A program made the position numbers and the translations under genes. From the NCBI RefSeq assembly GCF_008245225.1, contig NZ_VTAW01000007.1, positions 86,043-150,042 of the forward strand: a stretch of 64,000 nucleotides of DNA, read 5' to 3'. Below are positions 45,098 to 54,485 of this stretch, in pieces. The stretch's first letter is position 1; every line of letters starts with the position of its first letter. Below the pieces are notes generated by a model that ran no database searches, had not been told where the DNA came from, and saw only the letters and a program-made list of their open reading frames with translations. This DNA comes from Natrialba swarupiae (lineage in GTDB: Archaea > Halobacteriota > Halobacteria > Halobacteriales > Natrialbaceae).

Positions 45098-47527
45098 CTA
45101 TCGATCACCGCCAGACTCGTCTGCACTGCGACAAAGCTGATAGACGGTTTCCGGGTCGAGTGGCATTTCAGTTACCGTCGACGAAACGAACTCGTCGTAC
45201 AGCGCGTCATTTACGGCGTTCAGTATCACGACCGGTGCTAGTATGGAGCCACTCTCTCCGACACCCTTCGTTCCGAGCGGAGCGCGTTCGGATGTCGTAT
45301 CTGCCTCCCGGATCTTCGTAATCATTGGCATTTCGTTGATCAATGGAAGTTGATAATCCTCCATCATCGCATTGACAGGCTGTCCGCTTGCGTCGTACTC
45401 CAGGTCTTCACCCAATGCCATGCCAAGTCCCTGTACAATTCCGCCCTGAATTTGTCCCTCGACGATCATCGGATTGATTACTTCACCGATGTCGTCAGCT
45501 GCCGCGTAATCGAGAATGTCGATCGTGCCAGTTCTCGTATCGATTTCGACGATCGAGGCATGGACGTTGCTCGGGTAATTGACCGCGATATCCGCTTTTC
45601 CGCTTTCATCCAGGATGCCCGGTGCTGGACTGTCGAACGATTCCGTAACGGTCACTGCCCCAGCAGTGATTTCCTCGGGCAGTTTGCGACCATTGTAGTG
45701 TGCGTCGTAGGCAATCTCCTCCAGCGGCCGTGAACGTGATGGATCGGATTCGACGAAGAACCGACCTTCTTCGAGAACGATATCCGATGGTGCAGCCTCG
45801 AGCTGGTGGGCCGCAATCGTTGTCAGCCGTTCTCTCAGTGACCGTCCGGCCTCGTAGGCCGCACTTCCGGCGACGGTGATTGCTCGGCTTCCCCACGATC
45901 CGAGTCCGAATGGAGACGTTTCTGTGTCTGCAAAATCGAAGTTGATATTCGATGGGGGTATCCCCAACTCGTCGGCAACAATTTGTGCGAACGACGTTTC
46001 GAGTCCAGTCCCCATCGGACACTGATCGCTCGTCACCGTCACCGAACCGTCTTCGTCCATCCTGATCGTGACCGAGCTGTTATCCGACGTATACGCAGGG
46101 CGTTGTGCACTGCTGACGTGCATCGCGGATGCAACACCGAGGCCGCGGACGATTTCGTCGTCGGTTTTTTCTTCCAGTAACGAAAGATCGATATCTTCTC
46201 TAACGAGACCCAGACACTCCTCCGTCCCACACGAGTCCAAATAGAACCCCATCGGATGCGTCGTCGGACACTCCTCGTTTCCGATCAGGTTCTTCCGGCG
46301 TACCTCCCAGGGATCGAGATCGAGTTCCTTTGATACCTTCTCGATGAGGGATTCACGGGCTGTCGCAGCCTGGGTCATACCGAACCCCCGATATGCACCT
46401 GATGGGACGGTATTCGTAAAGACACATCGACCGTTTACCTCGATGTTATCGATTCGGTAGGGCGTAGCAACGAGGTTACAAGAGACCCACAGACCGGGTT
46501 TCGTGAGTGCAGCATAGGCACCAGCGACAGCCGTAATGTCGTCCCGAATGCCGAGGAACGATCCGTCATCGTCGACAGCTAACTCGAGTTCGTGTCGTTG
46601 TGGTTGTCGTGCTCGTGTCCCCTGGAACTCCTCAATGCGGTCGAGTACAACCTTGACCGGACGTTCCGTCCGGATCGACAAGAGTGCCGCGACGATCTCG
46701 TTTTCATGTAGCTCCAGTTTGTGTCCAAATCCACCGCCCATGTTTTCTGGCTGAACTACCCGGATTGAATTGACCGGCCTATCTAGAGTATCAGCAAGAT
46801 CCCTCCGTACCTGATGGGCCTCTTGTGTCGACGTATAGAGGGTCAGTACGTCATCAGCGGGGTCGTAGTCGGCAACTGCACCGTGGGGTTCCAGCGGAAC
46901 TGCTGTTGGCCGACTGGTCTCTATTTCGTGTGAAACGATAGTGTCAGCCTCGTCGAAGGCCGCCTCTACATCACCAATATCGATCGAATACGAGCCCCAG
47001 ACGTTCCCCGAAACGTCTTCGTCTGCTTCGTCGAGTTCTGGGTGGACGAGTTCGTCTTCGGACTCCGGGTCCAGCGCATCATCGAGTTCGACCATCGACG
47101 GAAGTGGGTCGTAGCTTACGCTCACTGTACTTGCTGCGTCTTTAGCAAGATAGTGAGACTCTGCAGCAACGGCAACGACCCCTTCACCAGCAAACCGTAC
47201 CTTCTCCTGTGCCAGCGGTGGATGGTCATCCATCATTCCAGAGCGACGACTTCCGTACCGGTTCGCCATTTCAGCAGCTTCCTCCCCGGTAAGAGTGTCA
47301 ACGACACCGTCCATTTCCTCAGCCTCACTCGTGTCGATCTCTTCGATTAGAGCGTGAGAGCGCATGCTCCGAACAACGGTCGCATGCAACATCCCCGGAA
47401 GCTCGATGTCATCGACGTACCGACTGTTTCCAGAGAGAATCCGATCGTCTTCCAGTCGCTGGATCGATCGACCCTTGTACTGGGTGTCTTCGTCCGTGTC
47501 AGTCTGTGATTTTGTTTTTCCTTCCAT
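45098..47527 (-). CDS. Xanthine dehydrogenase-family molybdopterin-binding subunit, second set
   Basis: 809-residue large subunit of a second molybdenum hydroxylase. Unlike the subunit at 21792 it has the canonical motifs: ENMGGGFGHKLELHENEIV, the PLEPHGAVADYDP segment, GAYRGFGMTQA, and the catalytic Glu758 in GTKGVGES. The substrate pocket is not assignable. Start at MEGKTKSQ (47527) is preferred over a longer in-frame start, since it lies 5 bp after the small-subunit stop. Operon order is Fe-S, large, FAD, unlike the first set (large, FAD, Fe-S). Confidence 0.93.
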   Translation of the reverse strand: MEGKTKSQTDTDEDTQYKGRSIQRLEDDRILSGNSRYVDDIELPGMLHATVVRSMRSHALIEEIDTSEAEEMDGVVDTLTGEEAAEMANRYGSRRSGMMDDHPPLAQEKVRFAGEGVVAVAAESHYLAKDAASTVSVSYDPLPSMVELDDALDPESEDELVHPELDEADEDVSGNVWGSYSIDIGDVEAAFDEADTIVSHEIETSRPTAVPLEPHGAVADYDPADDVLTLYTSTQEAHQVRRDLADTLDRPVNSIRVVQPENMGGGFGHKLELHENEIVAALLSIRTERPVKVVLDRIEEFQGTRARQPQRHELELAVDDDGSFLGIRDDITAVAGAYAALTKPGLWVSCNLVATPYRIDNIEVNGRCVFTNTVPSGAYRGFGMTQAATARESLIEKVSKELDLDPWEVRRKNLIGNEECPTTHPMGFYLDSCGTEECLGLVREDIDLSLLEEKTDDEIVRGLGVASAMHVSSAQRPAYTSDNSSVTIRMDEDGSVTVTSDQCPMGTGLETSFAQIVADELGIPPSNINFDFADTETSPFGLGSWGSRAITVAGSAAYEAGRSLRERLTTIAAHQLEAAPSDIVLEEGRFFVESDPSRSRPLEEIAYDAHYNGRKLPEEITAGAVTVTESFDSPAPGILDESGKADIAVNYPSNVHASIVEIDTRTGTIDILDYAAADDIGEVINPMIVEGQIQGGIVQGLGMALGEDLEYDASGQPVNAMMEDYQLPLINEMPMITKIREADTTSERAPLGTKGVGESGSILAPVVILNAVNDALYDEFVSSTVTEMPLDPETVYQLCRSADESGGDR

Positions 47528-47532
47528 AACGA

Positions 47533-48018
47533 TCACTCGGGGTCGTATCTCACAGCAGCGTCTTCGACGGCCTCGATGATTCGCGTGTATCCCGTACACC
47601 GGCAGATGTTTCCTTGAAGACGCTCGCGGATTTCATCTCTCGATGGATCGGAGACGTCTTCAAGCAGAGATTTCGTCGACAACAGGAATCCAGATGTGCA
47701 AAATCCACACTGCAGACCGTGATTCCGCGAATAGGCATTCTTTATGATTTCACCGAGTTCATCGTCTAATCCCTCAATCGTCTCGATTCCCGTGCCATCC
47801 GCTTGAGCAGCGAGGACACTACACGATTTAACCGGATCTCCGTCCATCAGTACGGTACAGGCACCGCACTTGCCTGTTTCACACCCACGTTTAACACTCG
47901 TAATATCGAGTTCACGTCGAAGCAGATCCGACAACAGATACCGCGACGGAACTGTCGCATCAATCTCACTATCATTGATGGTGGCCGTAACTGTAGTCGT
48001 TGGGTTTTGCTGACTCAT
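47533..48018 (-). CDS. Xanthine dehydrogenase-family [2Fe-2S] subunit, second set
   Basis: 161-residue Fe-S subunit. Both cluster motifs are intact: CETGKCGACTVLMDG...C and CGFCTSGF...CRCTGYTRIIEA. First gene of the operon. Its 5' flank (about 290 bp) is cut by the IS element at 48317, so any promoter further upstream may be separated from it. Confidence 0.93.
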   Translation of the reverse strand: MSQQNPTTTVTATINDSEIDATVPSRYLLSDLLRRELDITSVKRGCETGKCGACTVLMDGDPVKSCSVLAAQADGTGIETIEGLDDELGEIIKNAYSRNHGLQCGFCTSGFLLSTKSLLEDVSDPSRDEIRERLQGNICRCTGYTRIIEAVEDAAVRYDPE

Positions 48019-48306
48019 TCGAGTATACCAGAGCGACCAACTACAAAATATGTTTTGGAACGATTAGTGGCTCCCAGGCCGGTAGCGGAGAATATTCACA
48101 ACAAAATGAGAGAGCAGAGAAATCGTATCCACCAGGCGAACTTTTTTCGAGACCCGAGCGCGACAGTGTCACGACCCCCGGGACAGCAGCGAGTTCACAG
48201 CTGCCTCCTCACCGACTCCTATCGGACAACGTGAATGTTAGTCCAGCAATAGAGACGAGTGGGCGTACGATTATAACGGGCTCTCCAGATATATTAGATA
48301 GGAATG

Positions 48307-48316
48307 GGTGTCATTC
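48307..48316. repeat. Target-site duplication, left
   Basis: GGTGTCATTC, identical to 49946-49955 on the other side of the IS. Ten base pairs is the expected duplication size for ISH8-type IS4 elements. Confidence 0.85.
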
Positions 48317-48395
48317 CATCCGTTCTAGTTTAACAGATCAGGGTATCCAGAGACGCCAAGCTAGAATCGTCAGTAACTAGGAATGTGAGAATCCG

Positions 48396-49724
48396 GTGGG
48401 AAGTGTGTACAAACCACCGGATTCAGTAGTTGTGAACCGAATTCAAAGAGCGTTTCCATCCGATGAGTTGCGCGAGCGTGCTCGCGCAACGAATCTCATC
48501 CAGCGAGAGCGGAAACTCGACGTCGTCGCCCTGTTTTACACACTTTTACTCGGCTTCGCTGCCGGTTCTGATCGGTCCATTCAGGCGTTTCTCGAACGCT
48601 ACGTCGAGATGGCTGACTGTGACGAACTCTCGTATGCGACGTTTCACGGCTGGTTCAAACCGGGATTCGTTGCACTCCTTCGAGAGATTCTCGATGACGC
48701 CATCGAGAATCTCGACACGGGCCAAACCGAGCTGACCGGACGTCTCGAACGATTTCGAGACGTCCTCATCGTCGACGCTACGATCATCTCGCTCTATCAA
48801 GACGCCAAAGACGTCTACGCACTCGATGACGACCGAGCCGGGGCGAAACTCCACCTCACCGAATCGCTCTCGACCGGCCTCCCGACACGATTCCAGACAA
48901 CCGACGCAAGCACTCACGAACGGAGCCAGCTACCCACCGGCGAGTGGGTAGCTGGCGCCCTCATCCTGTTCGATCTTGGCTACTACGATTTCTGGCTGTT
49001 CGACCGCATTGACGCCAATGACGGCTGGTTCGTCTCTCGCGTCAAAGATAACGCAGACTTCGAGATCGTCGAAGAACTCCGTACGTGGCGCGGGAACAGC
49101 ATTCCGCTGAAAGGACAGTCGCTGCAGGCCGTCCTCGACGACCTGCAGCGACAGGAAATTGACGTGCAGATCACGCTCTCGTTCGACCGCAAGCGAGGGT
49201 CGGGCGCCAGCGCGACCCGAACCTTCCGATTGGTCGGCGTTCGCAACGACGACAGCGGCGAGTATCATCTCTACCTGACGAACCTCGACAGAGAGGACTA
49301 CCGCGCGCCCGATATCGCACAGCTCTATCGGGCGCGCTGGGAGATCGAACTGCTGTTCAAAGAACTGAAATCACAGTTCGGTTTGGACGAGATCAACACG
49401 ACAGACGCCTACATCATCGAGGCGCTGGTCATCATGGCAGCACTCTCGTTGCTGATGAGCCGGGCTATTGTCCACGAACTCCAGAAACTGGACGCAGAAC
49501 GGCGAGGCTGCGCCGACGACGCCGCGGCGTCGTCGACGCGGCTTCCTCGACGACGATGTTCACACGCCGTCGAACGGCACGCGCATCTGATCCAGTTGTA
49601 CCTGATGCTGGATCTGGGGTACGAACTACCGGATCTCGATTCGTTGTTGCTGTGGTCGTCACGAGATCCAAATCCACATCGTCCGAGGTTACGTGAACAG
49701 GTAGAGTCTGGCGAGTTCTGGTAA
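48396..49724 (+). CDS. IS4 family transposase
   Basis: 442-residue DDE transposase. The first Asp is in LIVDATIISLY, the second in LFDLGYYDFW, and the Glu in the Y(2)R(3)E(6)K signature of IS4: YRARWEIELLFKELK, which matches exactly. GTG at 48396 or 48405 is the likely start. No frameshift or stop. Contains an internal perfect hairpin (48925-48956). The C-terminal region is rich in Arg and is typical of ISH8-group proteins. Confidence 0.93.
   Translation: MGSVYKPPDSVVVNRIQRAFPSDELRERARATNLIQRERKLDVVALFYTLLLGFAAGSDRSIQAFLERYVEMADCDELSYATFHGWFKPGFVALLREILDDAIENLDTGQTELTGRLERFRDVLIVDATIISLYQDAKDVYALDDDRAGAKLHLTESLSTGLPTRFQTTDASTHERSQLPTGEWVAGALILFDLGYYDFWLFDRIDANDGWFVSRVKDNADFEIVEELRTWRGNSIPLKGQSLQAVLDDLQRQEIDVQITLSFDRKRGSGASATRTFRLVGVRNDDSGEYHLYLTNLDREDYRAPDIAQLYRARWEIELLFKELKSQFGLDEINTTDAYIIEALVIMAALSLLMSRAIVHELQKLDAERRGCADDAAASSTRLPRRRCSHAVERHAHLIQLYLMLDLGYELPDLDSLLLWSSRDPNPHRPRLREQVESGEFW
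48925..48956. other. Perfect hairpin inside the transposase gene
   Basis: GCCAGCTACCCAC at 48925-48937 and its complement at 48944-48956, separated by a 6-base loop. It sits in coding sequence (QLPTGEWVAGA), upstream of the second catalytic Asp. Confidence 0.7.
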
Positions 49725-49945
49725 CGAACTCGCCTGACGGAACGGGCTGGATCGCCCAGACTGGTCAGCGATGGCTCTGGAACGGCGGCGCACTCACGAC
49801 CGCGATTGCACCGCCTTTGACGGGAGACTTGGTCGTACAGTAGCTGGTCTGCCGGAGCAGCAGTGATCTCGGTATGATTGTGATCAGACTCGACGCAATT
49901 TCGGCGTGACCTTCGACTCAGGAGGCCACTAAGCTAGAACGGATG

Positions 49946-49955
49946 GGTGTCATTC
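49946..49955. repeat. Target-site duplication, right
   Basis: GGTGTCATTC, identical to 48307-48316. Confidence 0.85.
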
Positions 49956-50271
49956 CAATCTAAAATAATAACAACCTCAGTGGATTATTTTTTTAATTTT
50001 TAGAAAAGATATAAAAGAGTCGATTTTGGATATGGTGAGAAGATCTATCATAGACACTAATAAAGAAAGCCACACACTGTCGTGGCGACAAAAGATAGAA
50101 CGCCCACACGACCAACGGTGAGTACAGCACGCCAAGTGGTACTGATAAAGAGTGGATCGAGTATCGGAGCCACTCACCGCTGTCCGATAGAACGTTCATC
50201 CGTCTATCAAAAAGAACGATAAATTCCAAGATCGTATGGTTAACTAGGAGTATTACGGATAGTATATAACG
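49956..50271. other. AT-rich intergenic stretch (316 bp)
   Basis: Begins with a T-rich run (about 49985-50000) that could end transcription, and contains no gene. A GTATATAAC at 50261-50269 lies only 3 bp before the ATG at 50272, which is too close for a leaderless start there. Confidence 0.5.
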
Positions 50272-51585
50272 ATGTTCGGCCTCAGTCGGTACGAGCTTCG
50301 CTTTGCGCTGGTAATTAGTACAGCGCACCTCACACAACACTTTCTTATGAGGTTACTTCCACCGTTGATACCAGTTCTCGCTGTAGCTCTGGATTATCCA
50401 CTTTGGCAGCTAGGGCTACTAATTAGCATTTATTCGGTGGGTGGAGGGATAGCACAAGCACCGCTGGGCATTCTGTCAGATCGGTACGATCGGTTGTACA
50501 TTCTCCCGACAGGAATCGTCATCGCTAGCCTCTCGTATCTCATATTTGCTCTTTCACCAACGATAGGTAGTACAATTCCAGAGATATATCTACTGGGGCA
50601 CAACTTTGCGGGCGGATTTATAGTGATGGTGGTGTCGATGCTCGGAGTCGGAATTGGTGCTGCAGTTGTCCATCCCACTGCATACCCGTTGATAACGGAT
50701 AATATCGATAGAGAAAATAAAGGAAAAGTAATCGGCGGGTTTGGAAGTTTCGCAAAAATTGGAGATGCACTCTCGCCAACAATAATTGGGGTGTTGATAT
50801 TAGTCCTCGTGTGGGAACAGATTATACTTGTACTCGGTACAATCGGCGTACTGGTTGGGATCGCTCTATATTTATTACTACGTGGAGACGAATTCACGAC
50901 GAACCCAGTCGCAGAAGACCATCCACAGGGAGTAGTGTCGGATACCACTTCTGAAAATATATGGCAGGCAGATAATCGGACGTACTTATACCCATTGTTA
51001 GTAATCTACGTGTTTATCATAACCAAGATGATCCCTAGCAACGGGCTCAATACATTTCTCCCGGTGTTCATCGTCGGGGTCTACGGGTATTCGACGGAAC
51101 TGGTTGGAGTTTCAATGGGGGCGGAATCTATCGCAAATTTTTATTTCGCTACGCTTCTGTTTTCCGCTGCGTTCTTGCAGCTAATTCTTGGTGCTGTTAC
51201 GGATCGGTACGATCCCAGAACGGTAATTTTAATTTGTTTAGGTATATCGACGATAGGCCTTCTCGTACTGGCACTTTTTGATCTTTCGAAATTCCCGCTA
51301 CTAGTAGTTATCATAGTACTTGGAGGGAGTTTATGGGGGACAAACCCAGCACGAGATACGCTTATCAGTAACATTACGCCCCCTGACAGAGAGGGGCGAA
51401 CGTTCGGATATATTTGGACGTTCGTTCAGCTAACTGGCGCACTAATTCCGGTTCTCGTCGGGTACATAATCGACCTATTTGGATACAGAGAGGGGTTTCT
51501 ACTGCTTACTGGAGGAGCAGTACTGTCATTTGTTTCAGTTAGCCTTCTATTCAGTAGCCGTTTCTATGTAACTAACTCCATGTAG
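50272..51585 (+). CDS. Major facilitator superfamily transporter, AT-rich gene
   Basis: 437-residue membrane protein with twelve predicted segments, MFS fold. The inter-segment 2-3 motif reads GILSDRYDR and is repeated in the second half as VTDRYDPRT, which is the family's GxxxDRxGRR-like motif. Codon usage favours ATA, TTA and AAT, and the gene is more AT-rich than the flanking genes, which suggests acquisition. No substrate clue. The ATG at 50272 is used, but an internal Met (50347) would fit the TATA-like box better while losing the first membrane segment. Confidence 0.9.
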   Translation: MFGLSRYELRFALVISTAHLTQHFLMRLLPPLIPVLAVALDYPLWQLGLLISIYSVGGGIAQAPLGILSDRYDRLYILPTGIVIASLSYLIFALSPTIGSTIPEIYLLGHNFAGGFIVMVVSMLGVGIGAAVVHPTAYPLITDNIDRENKGKVIGGFGSFAKIGDALSPTIIGVLILVLVWEQIILVLGTIGVLVGIALYLLLRGDEFTTNPVAEDHPQGVVSDTTSENIWQADNRTYLYPLLVIYVFIITKMIPSNGLNTFLPVFIVGVYGYSTELVGVSMGAESIANFYFATLLFSAAFLQLILGAVTDRYDPRTVILICLGISTIGLLVLALFDLSKFPLLVVIIVLGGSLWGTNPARDTLISNITPPDREGRTFGYIWTFVQLTGALIPVLVGYIIDLFGYREGFLLLTGGAVLSFVSVSLLFSSRFYVTNSM

Positions 51586-51793
51586 ATCAGGGCGAGCACT
51601 TGCACAAGCGAGGTTTATGTTAGTTGACGGGGTTCAATACTCCCCGTCGGATCGTGAATACAGTTGTGGATGGTTTATTTGCTATTGGACAAAATATTAG
51701 ATGTTCGTTAGGTGAGGTGGTTTGCACACACTCATCAGTAACCGAAATGGGATAGTTTACGGTACAGTGTCGAGAAGCTAGGAAACGGATTTA

Positions 51794-52981
51794 ATGGAAC
51801 TGAGACAGACCCTCCGGGAATCACCAGCCGTAGCGGTGATTTTCTCGAGTACTCTCGTCGCGGTGATGGGAGTCTCACTTATCAGCCCTGCACTCCCGAC
51901 AGTACAGATGGCCTGGGATATTTCGGAGTCGGAGGCCAGCTTGTTGCTGTCTGCGTTCACGCTCCCGGGAATATTTCTCACGATACCGATCGGACTGGCA
52001 GCCGACCGCATCGGCCGAAAGCCGATACTAATCCCATCACTCGTCGTATTCGGGTTCAGTGGGAGCAGTATTATTTTCATCTCCGATTTTACCCTAATTC
52101 TCGCCCTCCGTGCGATTCAGGGGGCAGCAGGTAGCGCGGTCGTCATGCTCACGGTGACACTCCTCGGGGATCTCTATACTGGCGAGCAGCGACGAATGTT
52201 GATCGGCACTAACGCGGCCATTCTCGCGATTGGAGCTGCTGGATATCCGTTGCTCGGCGGCGCCCTCGCGTCGATCGCCTGGTCGGCACCGTTTGCGTGT
52301 TTTTTCCTTGCCGTCTTCGTCGCCATCTCGGGAATCCCCCTGCTGGAAGAACCGGACTGGGACGAAAGCGAGTCGAACTCGAGTATTCGAGGATTTCTCA
52401 CCGGACCGACGCCGATGACGCCGTTCGCCGTGCTTTACCTCGCGATTTTTGGCATATTCTTTATCCTTTACGGGGCACAACTCACCGCAGTTCCCTTCTT
52501 ACTCGCCAACGAATTTGAGCTGTCATCCGGCGGAATAGGCGTTCTCCTTGGAATACCTGCAGTCGTAATGGGGCTGACTGCGATGCAAGGGAATCGAGTA
52601 CTTAGGTTGTTGACGAGTTTTCAGTCGATTGCATTAGGGTTCGTGAGCTATGGGATTGGGCTTGCCATCGTCGCAGTTGCGGACTCCATCTACGTAGTCG
52701 CCGGTGCGCTTCTCCTGTTCGGTCTTGGCCAGGGTCTCGCTGAACCAATTACGGACACCGCACTGACGGAACGAGCACCAGACGAGTTTCGTGGTAGTAT
52801 CATGAGTATTCGGACAAGTATTATCAGACTCGGTACAACGGTCGGTCCGCCGCTTACGGTCGGAGCTGCAACGGTGTTCGGATACCGACATACGTTACTG
52901 TTCTCCGGGTTAGGTATCGTTATTTTTGGACTGATATGGTTTACGACACAACGGCTCCTAACGCCTACACCAATGCCATAA
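51794..52981 (+). CDS. Major facilitator superfamily transporter
   Basis: 395-residue MFS transporter, twelve predicted segments, starting MELRQTLRESPAVAVIF. The characteristic loop motif GLAADRIGRKP follows segment 2, and the segment-5 region is GAAGYPLLGGALASIAWSAPF, which resembles the drug-export signature of 14/12-TMS exporters. Base use is like the bulk of the window, unlike the preceding MFS gene. Likely an efflux pump; the compound is unknown. Confidence 0.92.
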   Translation: MELRQTLRESPAVAVIFSSTLVAVMGVSLISPALPTVQMAWDISESEASLLLSAFTLPGIFLTIPIGLAADRIGRKPILIPSLVVFGFSGSSIIFISDFTLILALRAIQGAAGSAVVMLTVTLLGDLYTGEQRRMLIGTNAAILAIGAAGYPLLGGALASIAWSAPFACFFLAVFVAISGIPLLEEPDWDESESNSSIRGFLTGPTPMTPFAVLYLAIFGIFFILYGAQLTAVPFLLANEFELSSGGIGVLLGIPAVVMGLTAMQGNRVLRLLTSFQSIALGFVSYGIGLAIVAVADSIYVVAGALLLFGLGQGLAEPITDTALTERAPDEFRGSIMSIRTSIIRLGTTVGPPLTVGAATVFGYRHTLLFSGLGIVIFGLIWFTTQRLLTPTPMP

Positions 52982-52984
52982 CCC

Positions 52985-53052
52985 AAATCGGCGGAATCCA
53001 GTCACGTATAATCGTTCCAAATCGGCGGAATCCAGTCACGTACAATCGTTCC
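52985..53052. repeat. Two-copy 34-bp tandem repeat
   Basis: Units 52985-53018 and 53019-53052, each starting AAATCGGCGGAATCCAGTCA, with only one difference between them. They lie just after the MFS stop codon. Confidence 0.9.
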
Positions 53053-53183
53053 ACTCAGCCCAGTATTCGTCTTCAGTGTAGAGCAAAACCAGCAGACAGC
53101 CGTTACCTATCGGCGTTTATTTCTGGAAGAAATGAGGTGACTCCGTGCGTATTTAAACGGTGGAGGTTCTCGAGATACGCCGT

Positions 53184-53500
53184 CAGAACTCACGACACTT
53201 GTGCCCACACTCGACGCAGGTTAACAACCGAACCTCGTAGGAACCGCCCGGCTTCGGCATCATCTCGTAGTAGGCCCGGCCGCTTCGCAGTCGTCCGCTG
53301 GACAGGCCTCCTGCATCGCCTCAGTGGAAACTTGGGTCGCGTCGGCCACAGCAGGTGCCCCGTCGTCCCGCTGGCCCTCCTTGGTCGCCATCACCGCTTC
53401 CGCTTGCGAGTCCCTTCTGGTTCTCGTTCTCACAAGAGCGACACACCCACGTGTCGCCCTCCGTGTGCATCATCGAACCACACTCGTCGCAGAAATGCAT
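53184..53500 (-). pseudogene. Frameshifted remnant of transcription factor S (TFS/RPB9-TFIIS-like)
   Basis: Start MHFCDECGSMMHTEGDTW is the canonical N-terminal zinc ribbon of archaeal TFS, which aids RNA polymerase in cleavage and proofreading. The next part (DSQAEAV, MATKEGQRDDGAP) is in another frame, and the C-terminal ribbon (RAYYEMMPKPGGSYEVRL, TCVECGH) in a third. The total length of 317 bp, close to 105 codons plus 2 bases, fits two small indels. The second cysteine of the C-terminal ribbon's first pair and the usual Trp before the end are altered, which suggests true decay rather than sequencing error alone. It lies next to the replication origin. Confidence 0.8.
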
Positions 53501-53794
53501 TGGAAATGAATCTACGCACCTGTCAGATATAGGTATTTAGTTCAACTCCGTTCAGAAATCAGTGGGCTGTAACGGCCATTCAGTAAGAGCGTCAAAATCA
53601 GCCTCGCATTGCGGTACGTAGTACCGAGTCGAAGAACCTCCCTCGAGCATCTCAGCAGTGTTCTTATTCACTTTCCTGAGACGGGTTACGACGACTGACT
53701 ACAGATTGATCGCGGAGCGACGAGCGATCGGCCGATACCGACTCACCGTGGTCCGTATGAGGGAGGGACGCGGTGTATTTTGGGGAACTGGAAC

Positions 53795-53815
53795 GGACAC
53801 CAGGTTTCCGGTGAA
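53795..53815 (-). repeat. Origin recognition box 1
   Basis: GGACACCAGGTTTCCGGTGA followed by A; the complement gives the TTCACCGGAAACC core. Confidence 0.8.
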
Positions 53816-53920
53816 CAATAGAAAGTCACCAGAGACACCCATGCTTTAGCAAGCCTGCACTGCAGGCTCGAATCGGACCACACCACCGAATTCGACCCTA
53901 CGGTCGACGCTTGTCGGAAT

Positions 53921-53938
53921 ACTAGATTTCCGGTGTAA
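53921..53938 (-). repeat. Origin recognition box 2 (weak)
   Basis: ACTAGATTTCCGGTGTAA: keeps the core TTTCCGGTG, but the other arm is degenerate. Confidence 0.5.
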
Positions 53939-54061
53939 CCACAACTGCCACATACTCAATGTGATCCCGTGGCTAGATAGGGGATCGATACCCAGCGATA
54001 CGAACGCGTTCCTCACCTCCCTACCGCTCGCTTGCGGAAGGGGAGGTCGCTTCGTTGAAAC

Positions 54062-54082
54062 GGACACCAGATTTCCGGTGAA
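54062..54082 (-). repeat. Origin recognition box 3
   Basis: GGACACCAGATTTCCGGTGA followed by A; next to an AT-rich run at 54083-54110. Confidence 0.8.
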
Positions 54083-54104
54083 AATATTACTCGGGATCGA
54101 ATAT

Positions 54105-54125
54105 AAACACTGGATATCCGGTGGA
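54105..54125 (-). repeat. Origin recognition box 4 (variant)
   Basis: AAACACTGGATATCCGGTGG followed by A; one arm altered, spacing and core kept. Confidence 0.6.
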
Positions 54126-54160
54126 CACAGGGATATCGATGTTCAGCCAAATGAGAGCTA

Positions 54161-54184
54161 GGAGACACCACATTTCCTGTGAAA
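54161..54184 (-). repeat. Origin recognition box 5
   Basis: GGAGACACCACATTTCCTGT then GAAA; one mismatch in the core. Confidence 0.65.
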
Positions 54185-54280
54185 TTGGATGGACAGGCAC
54201 GATAAATCACTTCGAGATTACGCCTCAAAGTGTTCACTCGAGGTGAAAGACAACAGGGATTCGAAAGCGGATATTCGAGT

Positions 54281-54308
54281 GGACACACACCGGGTTTCCG
54301 GTGAAATT
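54281..54308 (-). repeat. Origin recognition box 6, extended
   Basis: GGACACACACCGGGTTTCCG then GTGAAATT, followed by a G-rich stretch (GGAGGGAAGGGG). Close to the full haloarchaeal consensus with the long GTGTGT arm. Confidence 0.85.
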
Positions 54309-54485
54309 GGAGGGAAGGGGCTACTCATCCACAGATCAAGGACAGCAACCCGTATCAAGTAGTGTATGAAAGAGTTACTACTTGAATCGTCTCGTTGATA
54401 CCCCACCAGATATCTAAAGGGACAAAAGCACTTTACAATAACCAAATGTGGAGGTAGCTGAATAACGTAGCTGAACACAGATCGA

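Larger units (their letters stand above)
48317..49945 (+). mobile_element. IS4 family insertion sequence (ISH8-like), complete
   Basis: 1629-bp element with terminal inverted repeats CATCCGTTCTAG(T/C)TTA, 15 of 16 matching, and a 10-bp target duplication. It carries a single transposase gene with intact catalytic residues. It looks recently inserted, since the duplication is perfect and the gene uninterrupted. It lies 0.3 kb upstream of the second molybdenum hydroxylase operon. Confidence 0.92.

Noticed and set aside
50347..51585. Later start for the AT-rich MFS gene
   Set aside because: It would fit the TATA-like box at 50261 better but removes the first membrane segment, so the ATG at 50272 was kept.
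52985..53052. CRISPR-like short repeats
   Set aside because: Only two copies, directly adjacent without spacers, and no cas genes in the window.
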